Origin: Papilionanthe hookeriana x Papilionanthe teres
Taxonomy: Eukaryota; Streptophyta; Magnoliopsida; Asparagales; Orchidaceae
Assembly: GCA_022702705.1 (NCBI GenBank)
Contig: CM040421.1
Span: forward strand, 6,020,090-6,084,089
Direction of reading: 5' to 3'
DNA length: 64,000 nucleotides
Shown: one piece after another, positions 33,046-45,196 of the stretch
Position numbering within the stretch: the stretch's first letter is position 1
Layout: each line of letters starts with the position of its first letter
The notes under the pieces: model-generated
Told to the model about the DNA's origin: nothing
The model's database searches: none
Seen by the model: only the letters and a program-made list of their open reading frames with translations
Program-made: the position numbers and the translations under genes

Positions 33046-33325
33046 TATAGAAAATACTTAAATTTACTCCATATATATTTACTTTTATTTATTTACATAT
33101 ATTTTCAATTTAATATTTAAAAATATAAAATTTAAAACAGTTTTAAGAAGCAGGGGCAAAAAAGTCATTTTTTTCGAAACATATTGCCTATAACTGTTTT
33201 CAAGCCGATTACCAAACAAGCAGACTAACTTCCTCATAATTGCTTCCCGTAGATTGCTTTACGAGGCAATGCAATTGTAGATGAAAAACTAAGAATCTGC
33301 AGCTGCGCCAAACAGATTCTAAAAG
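32407..33325. other. AT-rich DNA with long (TA)n
   Basis: Includes a TA microsatellite at about 32973-33039 and A/T-rich flanks. TGCTATGTTACAATTG from the end of the FRIGIDA-like fragment recurs near 32497. The right part (33180-33317) ends in CCAAACAGATTCT, a DNA-transposon-like terminus with no partner found. Confidence 0.45.
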
Positions 33326-33329
33326 TGGA

Positions 33330-34510
33330 GTAAAGCTACAAACGGTGTGCCTAAATTTCAATCAGTTTTAGCAATCCAACCAAGAAGTTAATTTGCCTCA
33401 CTGAAAGTATGAATCCATCTGATTTGACAGCTTATAGTCATAGCTGAAGGCCGCCCGACTCTTTAAGAAGGTGCCAAAAAGCATAAGCAAGCTGATGGCT
33501 CTTATGAGAGAAACAAAAGTGACGGAGGATAGTGGCTAATGAATTAATATTAATCAAATGTAAACATGCACATGTTGTCATAAGTGATTCTAAGGATGAA
33601 ACTCTGTCTTACTTTATGTCTGACACTAGAGAATCTTACGAGCGTCACTCAGAGAAGGTCTCTCAGCATCGACAACAGGTTTCATCCCTATGTCTGAAAG
33701 AGGTGAGGCAAGTAGATGGTCCCCCCTACACTGTACAAGTTGAGTGAGAAACAACTGATGGAAGTTCAGAGGAACGTAAAGAGGAGAGTTCTGAATCGGT
33801 CAAGGCAGTCGAATGTAGGCGAAACGGTAAGGTTTTAGCCTTGGACTCTTACTCTTTCATCCCAACACCTCCAAGAAGTAGGAAGGGGGTCCTAATCGAT
33901 ATATCCCTCTGAAAAAAAGACAATCAAAGGTCTTTATGAATTATGATTCCAATCTTGGTCTGGTAAATATTGAGAATGATTTGTTTCCTCTAAACTCGGC
34001 ATTAGCCGTATATGTCTCTATTATTGTTGATATACTATGATCAGCTGGCTTGGAAAAACATCTTAATGATCTCCTCCCGGTTGAACTATGTCAATCTCTC
34101 AACTGTTTTCAGCTCATGGGTTACCTCAACTCACTACGTGACTTATCTCTATCTGTTTATGAGGGAGAGGACCGTAAAATGTAAGTTGAAAGCTAGGGAG
34201 CAGCGAGAACACGCAAAGCTAGCCACTATGAGGGTAGTCGAGGCAGAGACAGATTTGAAGGATGCTCAGATTGAATTAGAAATAGTGTATGGGTGGATAT
34301 TTATTGTCCAGCAAGAGAATGTTGAAATGTTTAAACGGATGTCCACCATGACGGCAGTTGAAGATCTTATGGCGCAGGTTGAGTTCCTCAAGGCGGGTTG
34401 TAAAATTGTGGTTGACAATTTCTCTAGAGTGAGTATAGTTGACCCCAAGGACTCCAACCTCAAGGCCTCACATCGACACGAGAGAATCTTGGTGGTGATG
34501 TATCGGTGAT
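33330..34510 (+). pseudogene. Second copy of the Tat antisense coiled-coil ORF
   Basis: Homologous to the reverse complement of about 22400-23570. A shared non-coding start (GGCCGCCCGACTCTTTAAG near 33450) is followed by the helical protein. An upstream segment carries LPVELCQSLNCFQLMGYL near 34075 (frame shifted). The long helix follows with MRVVEAETDLKDAQIELEIV, VQQENVEMFKRM and VEDLMAQVEFLKAG (34229-34420). This copy lacks the two stops found in the Tat element copy across that helix, leaving an open frame 34012-34509. The rest of the parent element is not adjacent, so it is a relic in opposite orientation. Product function is unknown. Confidence 0.65.
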
Positions 34511-35363
34511 GAGCCGGAATCCCACAACTCCATATGCCACTAGATTTCTATAGTCCGAGTGTTTTATGCTAATCTCCCTGAAACTGAGGATGATCAAGTG
34601 ATGGTAAGAGGAAAATGCGTACATTTTCCTCTTAAGGAAATTAATTCATTTTACCAGCTGCCTTCAGATTCGTTGTGTTTTTATGCAAATTATAATCCTA
34701 CAGAGGAGGAGTTAGACGATATTATATCTTCATTGACTGCAGGAAGAAGATTATGGAAAATTACAAGTGGAAAAAGAGTAAAATTTCCTACATCAAAGTT
34801 GGATGCCACCGGGAAAGCGTGACACTATTTTATTTCTGCTTGTCTACTCCCTACAAATCATCTTAGTGAAGTAACTAGAGAAAAAACCAATTTGAACTAC
34901 TGCATTCAGCAATTAAAGGCTATAGATATTGTATCTCTTATCTATCAGACCATCACCAGTTATGCTAGAGCTGCCACTACTGCGGGTTTGGGAATTGCAT
35001 CCTTAATTTTTTTCTTTATGTGAGTAGGCTGGTGAAAGATTGATAAGTGTTAATGTGAAGTCTTATTCTGAGCATTCTATTTTTGGTTGAAGAGGAGGAT
35101 TTTCTAGAAGTTATGGTGCTTCTACATTTCTTGCATCTACATCTCATAGACAATTTACTAGTCCTGATTCACAAACACTGTTAATGCAAAGGATGTTGGA
35201 AAACATCAACTATACTATGGCCAAGGTACTGAATTTAGAAATTATTTAGATCATATTGACACTTATATGGAAAGGCAAAGTGATTATGAAGAAAAATATC
35301 ACACATCTTTGGAGAGACTTATCCGAAGTGATCAGAGTGTGGTATTTCCTTCATATCCACATT

Positions 35364-35904
35364 TAGGGCTGTCAAAAAAGCTCATTGTTCGGCTCGTGAA
35401 GTAGCTCGTGTTTGGCTCGTTTACTTAACGAACGAGCCGAACATAAATAAAATTTTTAAGCTCGTATTACAAATGAGTCAAACACAAACAACTCTTTGTT
35501 CGCTCGTGTTTGGCTCGTTTTAGCTCGAAATAAAAAAATAATCATATAATTATTTATATAATAATTTATTATATATATTATTTATATATTAATATATTAT
35601 ATATATTTATATTTAAGTTTAAATCATAATTGCTTGTGTGGTAACGTGGTTATGCGTCTTGTTTCCATTCATTTGGTCCAGGTTCGAATCCGGCACTATG
35701 CATATATTTTTTCCAATTAATTTTAATGAGTCAATTTCGAGCCGAACACGAGTCGAACATGAACATGAATATTTAATTCGAGCTGAACACTAACACAACT
35801 TTCACGAGTCATTTCGAATAGGAGCAGATTTCGAGCTCGAGTCAGTATCGAACGAGCAGAACACGAGCCGAGCCTGAGCGAGGCTCGGCTCGTTTACAGC
35901 CCTA
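35364..35904. mobile_element. hAT-type MITE with 8-bp target duplication
   Basis: The termini TAGGGCTGT...ACAGCCCTA form an inverted repeat that extends into AGCTCGTT/GGCTCG-rich arms. The flanking octamers TCCACATT (35356-35363) and ACCACATT (35905-35912) differ at one base, which fits the 8-bp target duplication of hAT elements. The 541-bp interior has no ORF but contains a tRNA-like block. It inserted into an Athila ORF. Confidence 0.9.
35631..35700 (+). other. tRNA-like sequence inside the hAT MITE
   Basis: TGTGGTAACGTGG resembles a pol III A box and GGTTCGAATCC (35681-35691) is a perfect B box, about 35 bp apart as in tRNA genes. Acceptor-stem pairing is poor, so this is not called a tRNA gene. 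Confidence 0.5.
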
Positions 35905-35966
35905 ACCACATTACCCTCACTATGAGCCTACAAAGTTCTGGGATGATGATGATGAGGAAGAGGATT

Positions 35967-37409
35967 GATTTGAGTATGGTTATGTTTGAACATTTATTCA
36001 TCGTTGTTGTTTGGACCACTGTTCTTTTATTTTTTGTTATGTTAGACATTGTTGTATGTGTTTATGTTGTTGCGAGTAATTATGTTTTGTTTATGTGGTA
36101 GTAATTGTATTAACATTATTATTTGAGTGTATTTTGATTGGGATGTGATGAAATTATTCTTGATATATTAGGAAGTTTATAATAGAGCTAATTTTCACTT
36201 AAAAATTTTATGTTTTAATTTTCAATCTACTATCATGTATTTTCTTTTTGTGGTGATTTTGAAGTTATGTTAGTTGTGTTGATTTGCTTCTATATTATTC
36301 TCCACAACATAGAAGTCTTTTGAAACTCATATATGTTAAAATCAAATTAAAATTTGATCAAGTTATTTTTACTCCTGTTTTTAATTTTTGTGCATTTATA
36401 TTTAGGATATGAAAATCCCTGTAAGCATGTTATTTTTATTTTTTTCATTCATTTTATGTTTGTTATGTTATGTTATAATATTTCATTTTATTAAAAATAT
36501 AAGTTTCAGGGGAGGGAGGGGAGGGGGTGATGAAAAATAATTTTCAAAACTTGAAATTTATTTGTTCTCAAATGTGCTACAAATTAATTTGATTTTGATT
36601 GAAAAATGATTACATGTATGAAGTTATATTAGGGAAGTAAAATTTTGAATATAGAAATGAGTAAGAGAATTTAGTTAAAACCTATGGTGATGAAGAAAAA
36701 TTTAAGTTAATAATTTATTAATGAAGAGATGTTAAATATTGTGTAACTATCTTTAGTAAATGATGTTGTATTTTTGAAAAATATAGAAGGATTAGATTTT
36801 TATTTTCAATACTTAAATTTCTTTTACTAAAAATAGTTCTCAAAACTATTATTATATTTTTAAGTAAAGGATATATATCAAACATTTATTTTAGGAAAGG
36901 AAGAGTGGAATTAAAAACCGTTAAAGGCCTATCCATATATTATAATCCTCACAAACAAAGAAGAAAAGGAAATGTAAAGTATAGTAGGTGAATAAGGGAG
37001 TAGAAGCTTGAGGATTAGTACCTAATCAAAAATTAGTTCCACATATGATCTTTTTAAAGCATAAGACTTGAAAAATTCTTAAGATTAAGGATATAATATA
37101 GTAAGTATAATTATTTTTAATAAAATTTTTTAAGTAAAGGTGATATAATGCCTAAAACTCTATTTTGTAAAATTTACAAGCACTTCTCAATTAGATAGAA
37201 ACTCATATTTTTATACTTATTCAACTTAGAGATTTCTAAACTTTAATTTGGTCTCATTTACTAAATTTTTCCTAAATTTGACTACTACATTTCTAGAACA
37301 AAATTTTAGAATCTCATGAAGAAACTCATTCACATAATTTGCTTACTTTGGTTTTGAAAGATTATAGTATTACTTGAGGAAAAGTAACATTTTAAGTTTT
37401 TGGAGAATT
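35967..37409 (+). other. 3' non-coding region and polypurine tract of Athila element B
   Basis: AT-rich sequence between the 3' ORF and the 3' LTR. It carries a G-rich run AGGGGAGGGAGGGGAGGGGG (about 36509-36528), in the place where element A has AAGTTTGGGGGTGAAAG. It ends with ACTTGAGGAAAAGTAACATT and TTAAGTTTTTGGAG (37375-37407), the decayed polypurine tract preceding the LTR. Element A has the equivalent ACTTGAGGACAAGTAATG and TTTAAGTTTGGGGG. Confidence 0.6.
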
Positions 37410-39293
37410 TAATATACCTATAATATATAGCATTTATGTACACATTTTTATACCTAGTTTTTTAAGATATTGCACTTTAATGGAAGATATTTGTGTGTTT
37501 TTCTTTCAGGTACATTGAAATGGATGAAATATGGCAAAAATATTGAAAAATGATCAAATTTAGAGCAAAAATGAAAAAGGCGTGAAAATAAATTGGGGAG
37601 CCCAAGCGCTTAAAATTGAAGCTTAAGCACCTAGGACTGAAGCCAATGTTCCTATTAAGCACCCAGGAGACAGAGAAGGTCACACCTAAGCATCAAAGAC
37701 CCCGCACTTAAGCGCAGGGTAGTTATTTTGGAAGTTTAAAGATTTTTTAGTAAATTTCGAAGGGGTGTTTTAGGTAACCCTTGGTGAATACATGAATAAC
37801 TGATAATGGGAGCAAAAATGCATTCAAATGGCTCTTTAAAGGAGGCAACTCTTGGAAGATTTATTGAATGTGGACACATTTTGAAGAGACGCCAATGCAC
37901 CTTTTGGAAAAACTATAAAGAGAAGGACTTGGAGAATAAAAAGAGAGAATTCCAAAGGAGAGGAAGAGAGATATTAGAGAGTAGAAAGTAAGGAGTTGTA
38001 AGATTTTTACTTAGACTTCTTTTCATTTTTCTCATTCCTAGTGAAGTAGAAAGTGATTAGATAGTTCTAAGTAAGAATTCATTATTATTTATTAGTGAAG
38101 TAGTGAGATTTAAACCCTATAGGGAACCTAGAGAGTTTGGTCAGAGAAATGAAAAGATTCAAAGGAACTTTAGAGTTTGGTGAATGGAATTTGAGATAAG
38201 TTTCTATTTTTATGACTACATTTGGTTTTAATTTAGACTTCTTGTGTTTCTACATGATTTCTACTTTTAAAATTATTTGTTATTGTGTTTCCTCCATGAA
38301 TTTTGAGTTGTTTTCTTTATATTTTTTCCTTAAAATGAAAAGTAATTAAGCATTGAATGGAAGTTGTGGAAGTATTGATCTTTAATGTTGGAATAAGTTG
38401 TGATGATTTAATCCTTGTACTTCATTTACTTCCTAATTTGTCCAATTAAGATGTTAACATTTGTTGTGAGAATGTTTACGATTCATGATTGTATTGTCTC
38501 AGTCAACTATTGGTAAAAATCAAATGAGATTGTATTGATGAGAATGTAATTCATATAATTGAGTGCAAATAAGTAAAGAAATATACTTTAAAGGGTGTAA
38601 AATTAGAGAAATTTTGGGTGACATACTAAAGCCCCCAATTCAGATTTTTTTTAGGTTTTGATACAAGAAGTTTGCCCCCAGGTGGTGGGAGATGAGGGAA
38701 CTCTAAAGTGAGAGCTAGTATTTTCCTTACCTAGTCCGTCTTCAGGACTATTCAAACTTTAGACTAGCCAATGTTCTTTATAACATCTCTAGTAAGGGTA
38801 AAGAATAATATTGCTCCTATTTGGCACAACATATTTTGAATACTTCCACAATAGAACTCCTATACTTATTACTCATTCATGATAAGGAAAAATATATTTT
38901 ATTTATATTTTTTTATCTTACAAAATTCTTGTTAAAATTATATAGTTGTTTACTTTATTTTAAGATATCAAAAATTAATAAAAAGAATCGAGCTTTCATT
39001 CCTACGATAAGTATCTTTTTCTAATAGATTTTATGTTCTAATTTCTTCTGAAAAGTTTACAAGTTTCCCTGTGGGTTCAATATTTCGGGGCTTAATTAGA
39101 AAGTCCTATATTACTTGATAACGATATGTATACTTGCATAGAATCCCAAAATTTAAATATAACAGTTAAACTCTTATTTGCATAAGATTCGAGTTTTTGG
39201 CATCGTTGTAAAGAAATAAATATAATTAAAGAAAACAAAAAATTAAATCCATATATAAATCATAATATTCACGAATCATAAAGGTCAGGATCA
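37410..39293 (+). repeat. Athila-type 3' LTR (B)
   Basis: Starts TAATATACC (first G mutated) directly after a polypurine tract and ends GGATCA, 1884 bp. It contains TTGCACTTTAATGGAAG at 37473, a decayed GCGCTTAAAATTGAAGCTTAAGC palindrome zone (37606-37635), an AACTATAAAGAGAAGG TATA box near 37911, and the block GATATGTATACTTGC near 39125. A PBS-like TTGGCATCGTTGTAAAGAA sits at about 39197-39215, inside the LTR, as in element A. Confidence 0.78.
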
Positions 39294-41467
39294 ACGTTTA
39301 CCGGGATGGTTTGGACGGATGTTCTAAGCTACGAGAAACTATAAACAATCCTGTAGCATTCAAGAAAATACCAACATATATGACATCCAAAAGTGACACA
39401 AATAATCATTTGAAGTTAATTAATTTTTTTTCAATTATAATAGGGATATGGGCATCACTTTAGAAAAAAGAGTCATCACTCTTTAAGTATCTTTAGTGGA
39501 TCCTTTAATGATTTAAGAATTATTATTATCATGATTATTCGTACCCTTACTACTATATAAGTTATTACTAGAGTCAAAGATGAAAGTTTTTAAAATGAGA
39601 CAAAACATAAAGCTACTAATCATTGTTGTAATAGTTTCTAAGAGGATGACAAAAATCATACATAGTAAGTAGCATGAGAATCCTAGGACCCTCACCCATA
39701 AACTACCATCATAAGATTACTCTTAATAGCCTTAGTTATTCCGTTAAAGACTTTTTTTCTTTTTTAGTCTTTGCTTTTGGTTCTACTAACGTCACTACTA
39801 GTTTCACCTACTTCTTATATTCAGAAGAAACAAAAGCATCTAGTTCATCAGATGCTTGAGTTCTTCAGAACCATGCGTAGATTGATTCTTGAATTGGATA
39901 ATAATATTATGGGAGCTCTTATACATAATGACAATCATGCCTTCTTCTCCTGCATGGGGGTCAAATGGGTCCATGCCTCCACCAAATACAACCCTAATAG
40001 ACACTTATTTTAGCTCCTTCATATATTCTTCCTTATGATTATTTTCCAGCACCCTTCAAAGTGAAGCATAATTCAATTGTGCATCTAATTATTCTATGAA
40101 AACGACAATAATTAGTTTCATTGCTTCTTCATATTTCTACAGTTCTGTAACATTTAAGGAGTTTGTAATCCAGCTTCTTTAATATGTTCTTGAACATCTT
40201 TTTCTTAGTTTCATCCTTAAAAGAATAAAACTTATTTTTTTCTATGGATGTAAATCTATAAATCCAACTTTCATTAGGCCTAGAGGGTTGTTGTGGTTGT
40301 TGTTTATGTTGTGGGTGTTGTTGTTATGGCGGCTGCCACTGTTGTTGTACGGCTTGTTTCCTAGAACTCTCAAGGTATATTTTCATGGGATGCTTATCTC
40401 TATCAATAGCTAACACATTCCCAGCTCTTTTTTTGTAAGTTTTGTAAGTTTTTGCATAGTATCTTGATTGAAGAATGATAATCCTATAAGTTAGCTGCAT
40501 TGCTCAATAATTTCTCATAGAATGATAAACTCTTTTAATAAGAAGATAACTAGTCTATAGATATTCTTCTGTAAGAATTCAATAAAAAGTTGCTCTTACA
40601 ATTAGGATTCGCATTTTAAGTTTAGGTTTCTCCATTCTAGAGTATAATCTATCAAAGTATCGTTAGATTTTCATTTCCTAATAATCAAGTGACCACTGAT
40701 GATATGGTGCTAAGCTCCAGCAAACCTCTCCATAAACAATTTTTGTAGTTTGGAAAAGTTCTTGACTAAGCTATTGGATTACTCAACATACCACCAAATG
40801 CTACTTTGGATTGAACACTGAACAATTGATAAAAAAGTAAGGAGCCACTTGTTTTGACATTATAATAACTAGCACAAAATGTGCATAATTTTATCTTGGG
40901 TTATCGGCCCCACCAAATAACTTAAAGCTTAGTGGTACAAATCCATTGTGGTATTGTATCATATTGAATTCTTCAGGATAAGATCTTTCTTTAGGCACTT
41001 ATGAACCACCCTAAGCTTAAGCTAAGGCCACCTTCTCTTGTTACTTGATAAGAAACTACAAGCCTTTTTTTAGAGATAAATGAGACTTCATCTCAGCTTT
41101 CATTGTCATTTCATTTTCAACTATACACACAATTGTGGGATTCTTCACTTCCACATATACTTGTACTAGTGTTAGAGTTTGGTTTTGGATCACCAGTGTC
41201 AAAATTAATAATATTTTCATTATTTTCTTCAACCTTTTTGTTTATTCATCTCTTTTTTTTTAATTTATTAGATAGGCATTGGGTTGTGTTAGGTGAAAGA
41301 CCCTGCTTAGTCATAATATCTTAATAATTTTCTTGTCCTATTATTGGAATTTTGTTTTGAGTTGCAGGTATAGATGTTGGTATTTCTTCCATTATTTTCT
41401 CTATTCATTCTATTTGTTCATCCCTCTACTTAAATAATTTAATACTTATTGGGTTATATTTGGTGCA
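39294..41467 (-). pseudogene. Ty3/gypsy gag (element D), part 1, reverse strand
   Basis: On the minus strand this gives a degenerate gypsy gag: a KLFGGADNPR..NYAHFV start near 40920, a WRNLNLKCES-type segment near 40625, a polyglutamine/proline-rich stretch (about 40275-40345), then a CRFHRIIRCTIELCFTLK zinc-knuckle-like motif at about 40050-40106. Many stops are present. The gag N-terminal side lies at 59175-59563, on the far side of element A, so element A inserted into it. The lineage within gypsy was not determined; no LTR for D is inside the window. Confidence 0.6.
41463..41467. repeat. Target-site duplication of element A, left
   Basis: GTGCA, paired with GTACA at 59170-59174 (one mismatch). 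Five-base duplications are usual for gypsy integrases, and the pair brackets element A exactly. Confidence 0.8.
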
Positions 41468-41852
41468 TGATCAACCTAAAAATGTACTACTTTTTATGCT
41501 ATATTTTATAATGATATTGCACTTTAAAGGTATATTTTCTTGTGTTTTTGGTTGTAGGTGCATCAAATTGAAGAATTTGGAGTGATTGGAGCAAAAGGAA
41601 CAAATATGGACCAAAATGGAGCATACCGGAGCAAAACGGGTCAAATCGGAGCATACCGGAGCAAAACAGGTCAAACTTGACACTTATGTACTTGTGTCTG
41701 GCGCCTAGGTACTACCAGATGGCACTTAGCCGCCAGGCAGTGGTGCCTATGAGCCAAAACATCGATGTATAGCCGTCCGTTACGGTTTTTGGCATAACTT
41801 ATTCAATATACGTCTGATTTGGACAATTTTCGAAGCGTTGCGAAGTGTGTCT

Positions 41853-43703
41853 TGACCCACGCTAAATATATGCGTACTCAAAATTCAATCCCCTGCAACG
41901 GCGCCAAAAACTTGACCCGCAATCCGCTGATGACAAATATAATAATTAATGCTTTCAAATATATGTATTATATAGTAATAGCGGCTAGTGTATATAAATA
42001 TAATTTTATCGAAAATATTTTACACACTAGGGGTACTATGCAAGTATACATATCATATCAAGTAATATAGGGCTTTGAAACAAAGACCCCAGTATCGATC
42101 CTACAAGGAGTGAGTTATGGATTTTTAAATATTTTAATTTTATTTTTAAGTATTTCTTTTATCGTTATAAATTTGATATTTTTAATTTACTAGATGCAAT
42201 GGTAAAGCAGTAATGAAATGATTGATGTAAAATAGCAATAAGAAAACAACTTTCTTCCTTTCAATTAATCCAAGATTTTCTAAAATAATGATAATATTAG
42301 TGGAGAATATAAATTTATGGTATTGTGTCAAATAGAAGCATTCATATTCTTTACCCTTTGATCCAGGTGTAAAGAACATCAGTAGCTTATAGATCGAGTC
42401 CGGATGTATTGTTAGTATAATGGGTTAATCTAGGCTCACACTACTAGATGTCCAAGGGTGGCTATAGTCGGCCCTACTAGTGACCCTTTCCTTCTCTATA
42501 AACCAAATCACAAGAATTTAGTTCGTCACTCTAAAAACTTATCAATTCTACGCCCATTATATAATATCTTCCTATTTATTCGCACTTCACCTCGAATAAC
42601 CCGCACAAGGCCTTCGACTACCCAAGGATTCATGTGATATCTACTAGTTAAGAATTCATCTCCTTCTAGGTATCAAAACTCTTCAATAGATTTTAACAAT
42701 TTAAATGACCAATTTAAATAGTAAATTAAGATCCAGTATTAATATCATCACAACGTTTTAAAATATAAATAGTTTTTAATTCTCCAACGAATTTTATATT
42801 ATCTTATTTATCTTTTCATAATTGAAAGGAGAAAGTAAACTAACTACTCAGAACACATTAAATTTAAACAACAAAACATGATAATGAAACTTTGAATAAA
42901 ATTACAAATACTTATCTCAAGTGTTTCTCCCTATCGAACCTCCGAATTCTTCGACTCCAAAGCAAATAAACTTCAAAAGCACCAACTCTTTAAACTCTCA
43001 ATACAAACTCCAAATAAAATAACTAACTAATTTATGAAGGATAGTAAAATGTGGCCCTAAAGTATCTCTCTAATTCTCTCTCAGATGGGACTCTAGATAG
43101 GGGTTAAGTTGGGCGTTTTCTCCGAAGGAGTAGCCTCCTATTTATAGGCTTCAAGGGTTGCCTTGAGGCACCTTTTCAAAATGTGTCCACATTCAATGAA
43201 TCTTCTAGAAGGTGTGTCTGGCGCTTAGGCGCCGGAATCTGGCGCCTAGGCGCCGGACTCTGCGTCCAGTTCTTCGCACCTCTTCACTTTAGATCGCACC
43301 TCTTCGCGATTAAAACTGTTTCCAATCGTCCAAATACATTGTATCACATGTCCTATAAACCAGGAACAACTGCCAGTCTTCTATAAAGTCCAATAACCGC
43401 TAACACCGTCAAAATAACCGTCCAAAAGTCATCAAAAATCTTGACAGATCCCGTATCGACTTGGCGCTTAGACGCCGGATTATGGAGCCTAGGCGCCGGA
43501 CCAATAATTTTGACAATTTTGCATTTTGGCTCCATTTTTGCTCCTTTTTGCTCCTTTTTGCTCCATTTTCACTTTTTTTCTTCTTGAACATTTTTCCATC
43601 ACCTATATCCAAAAACAAAAAAAATACCTTTCATTAAAGCATAATATCCTTAAAATTTTGATAAAAATTAAGGCATAATAATGGGTATTTTTTTCATGGA
43701 TCA
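41853..43703 (-). mobile_element. Nested LTR-plus-PBS remnant (G) in A's 5' LTR
   Basis: Reverse-orientation insert bounded by TGTCT at 41848-41852 and 43704-43708. On the minus strand an LTR runs from TGATCCATG (43703) to GCGGGTCA (41913). It is followed by AGTTTT and a near-canonical Athila primer-binding site TGGCGCCGTTGCAGGGGA (41906-41889). It then ends after about 36 more bases with GCGTGGGTCA. The terminal TCA resembles the LTR tip, suggesting the internal region and most of the 3' LTR were deleted. The LTR has GGCGCCTAGGCGCC palindromes (43205-43260, 43460-43500) and a CCTATAAATAGG TATA box at 43139. Confidence 0.82.
43137..43150 (-). promoter_or_regulatory. TATA box of LTR G
   Basis: CCTATAAATAGGAGG on the minus strand lies about 60-100 bp downstream of the GGCGCC palindromes and is the best-preserved core promoter among the Athila-type LTRs of this window. 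Confidence 0.6.
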
Positions 43704-45196
43704 TGTCTCATGGGGAATTCGTTGAAAATTATAAAATAAACTTTCTAGAAGAGTTTGGGTTGGTTAGAAGGAGTTATTATGGAAGAGATGTGTCTTTTGG
43801 TTTGAAAAAGCACTTAAGGCACCCATTGGAAGATTCATTAAATGTGGACTCTTTTTGAAGAGACACTTAAGAATCTCTTGGTAAATTATAATTAGGGCTT
43901 AGAATCACTTGAAGAAGAAGATTTAGAGAGGAAGGAAAGATTAGAAGAGGAGAAGAAGGCTTGGAGAAGAAGAAGATCACTTGGGCGTGAGCCCCAAGTG
44001 GGGCGCAAGGTGAGAGAGAAAGAGAGAGAGAGTGAGAGATTTCTTCTTTTCTTTTCATTGTTTTCTTGGAGATGATTGGAAGAAAATTGCTTTTTATATA
44101 CAAGGAGAATTTGATTTCCATCAAAGATAAGTATTTTTCATTGTATTTTGGTTTGAATTTGGTGCTTTGTTTTTGTGGATTCAACATGTTGTTCAATGAA
44201 AAGTTATTGTTGTTTCTCCATGTGTAGTGAGTAGTTTTCTTTACTCTTCCCTCTTACAATGAATTAATATGCATTTGTAGGATATAGAATTGAGTAGAGT
44301 TAGAATATATTGTGATGATTTTACTTTGATCTTCATTTACATATAAACTTGATCAACTTGCATGTTAAATGGGTTGTGAGAACATGTAAGAACCAATGCG
44401 GTATTATCTCAGTCAACTATTGGTAAAAATTACATGAGATTATATGGGTGAGAATGTAGTCCATATAATTGAGTGCAAATAAATAGAAAGATATGCATGT
44501 TTAAGAGGTGTAGAATTAGAGGAATTTAGGGTGACAGACTAAAGCCCCTAATTTGGTTTGATGTGAAAAGTTTTGTTATGAGATGTTAGCCCCCTGGTGG
44601 AGGGAGAAGAGGGAACTCTAGAATGAGAGCTAGTATCTTACATGCCTAACCCATCTAAAGGTTTTCAAATTATCAAATTAACCTATGTTCTTTATAGAAC
44701 AAAGTAAGGGTAAATAATATAATTGCTCATGTTTGTCATAATCCCTTTCGCTACTTGTTTTACTTTTACACATATAACTAATTTCATTGTATCAGGACGA
44801 GTACTTTTAATATATTAAACTCCACTTTCTGATTTTCACTAAATATTTTAGTTTAGGAGTAGAAGTATTATTGTAGTGATAATTATTAGATATAATTAAA
44901 ACCAAACTTTTATCAACCTTCAAAGATAAGGATTGTTATTGTTGACTAGAACTTCTCTTGAAAGCCGCTGTGATTTACCGCGATCTCCGGGGGATTGATA
45001 TTCGGGGCTTAATCAGAAAGCTCTATATTACTTGATAACGATACGTATACTTGCGTAAAATTCCTACTATTTAAAGACATAATTGAAATCTTACTTTGCT
45101 TTAGAGTCAAGTTTTTAGCACCGTTGTAAAGGAATAAATTTAAACAAGAAAATTAAAGGATTAAACTCACGTTTATTGTAATCGGGGATCATGTTT

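Larger units (their letters stand above)
34545..35966 (+). pseudogene. Athila 3' ORF (putative plant transposon protein domain), split by a MITE
   Basis: The frame opening near 34556 reads VFYANLPE, VRGKCVHFPLKEINSFYQLP, LWKITSGKRVKFPTSKLD and, after a TGA at 34820, HYFISACLLPTNHLSEVT. That motif order matches the 'putative plant transposon protein' domain encoded downstream of pol in Athila-type gypsy elements. Further frames give an SPDSQTLLMQRMLENINY segment and YMERQSDYEEKYHTSLERLI. The coding sequence is then interrupted by the hAT MITE at 35364-35904 and resumes briefly to an acidic DDDDEEED-stop end at 35966. Its role is unproven; an envelope-like position has been proposed for the slot. 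Confidence 0.72.
41468..45191 (+). repeat. 5' LTR of element A (interrupted at 41853-43703)
   Basis: Left part 41468-41852, right part 43709-45191, with TGTCT duplicated at the insertion point. It matches the 3' LTR on both sides: GCGAAGTGTGTCT joins CATGGGGAATTCG as in 50255-50285. It holds a GGCGCCTAGG-like palindrome near 41700 and an internal PBS-like TTAGCACCGTTGTAAAGGA at about 45115-45133, 58 bp before the LTR end. Confidence 0.85.

Noticed and set aside
32407..33320. Missing downstream exons of the FRIGIDA-like gene
   Set aside because: No frame resembles the Frigida domain. The segment is AT-rich with a long TA run.
35631..35700. A genuine tRNA gene
   Set aside because: A and B boxes are present but acceptor and anticodon stems do not pair well and it lies inside a MITE. 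Kept as tRNA-like only.
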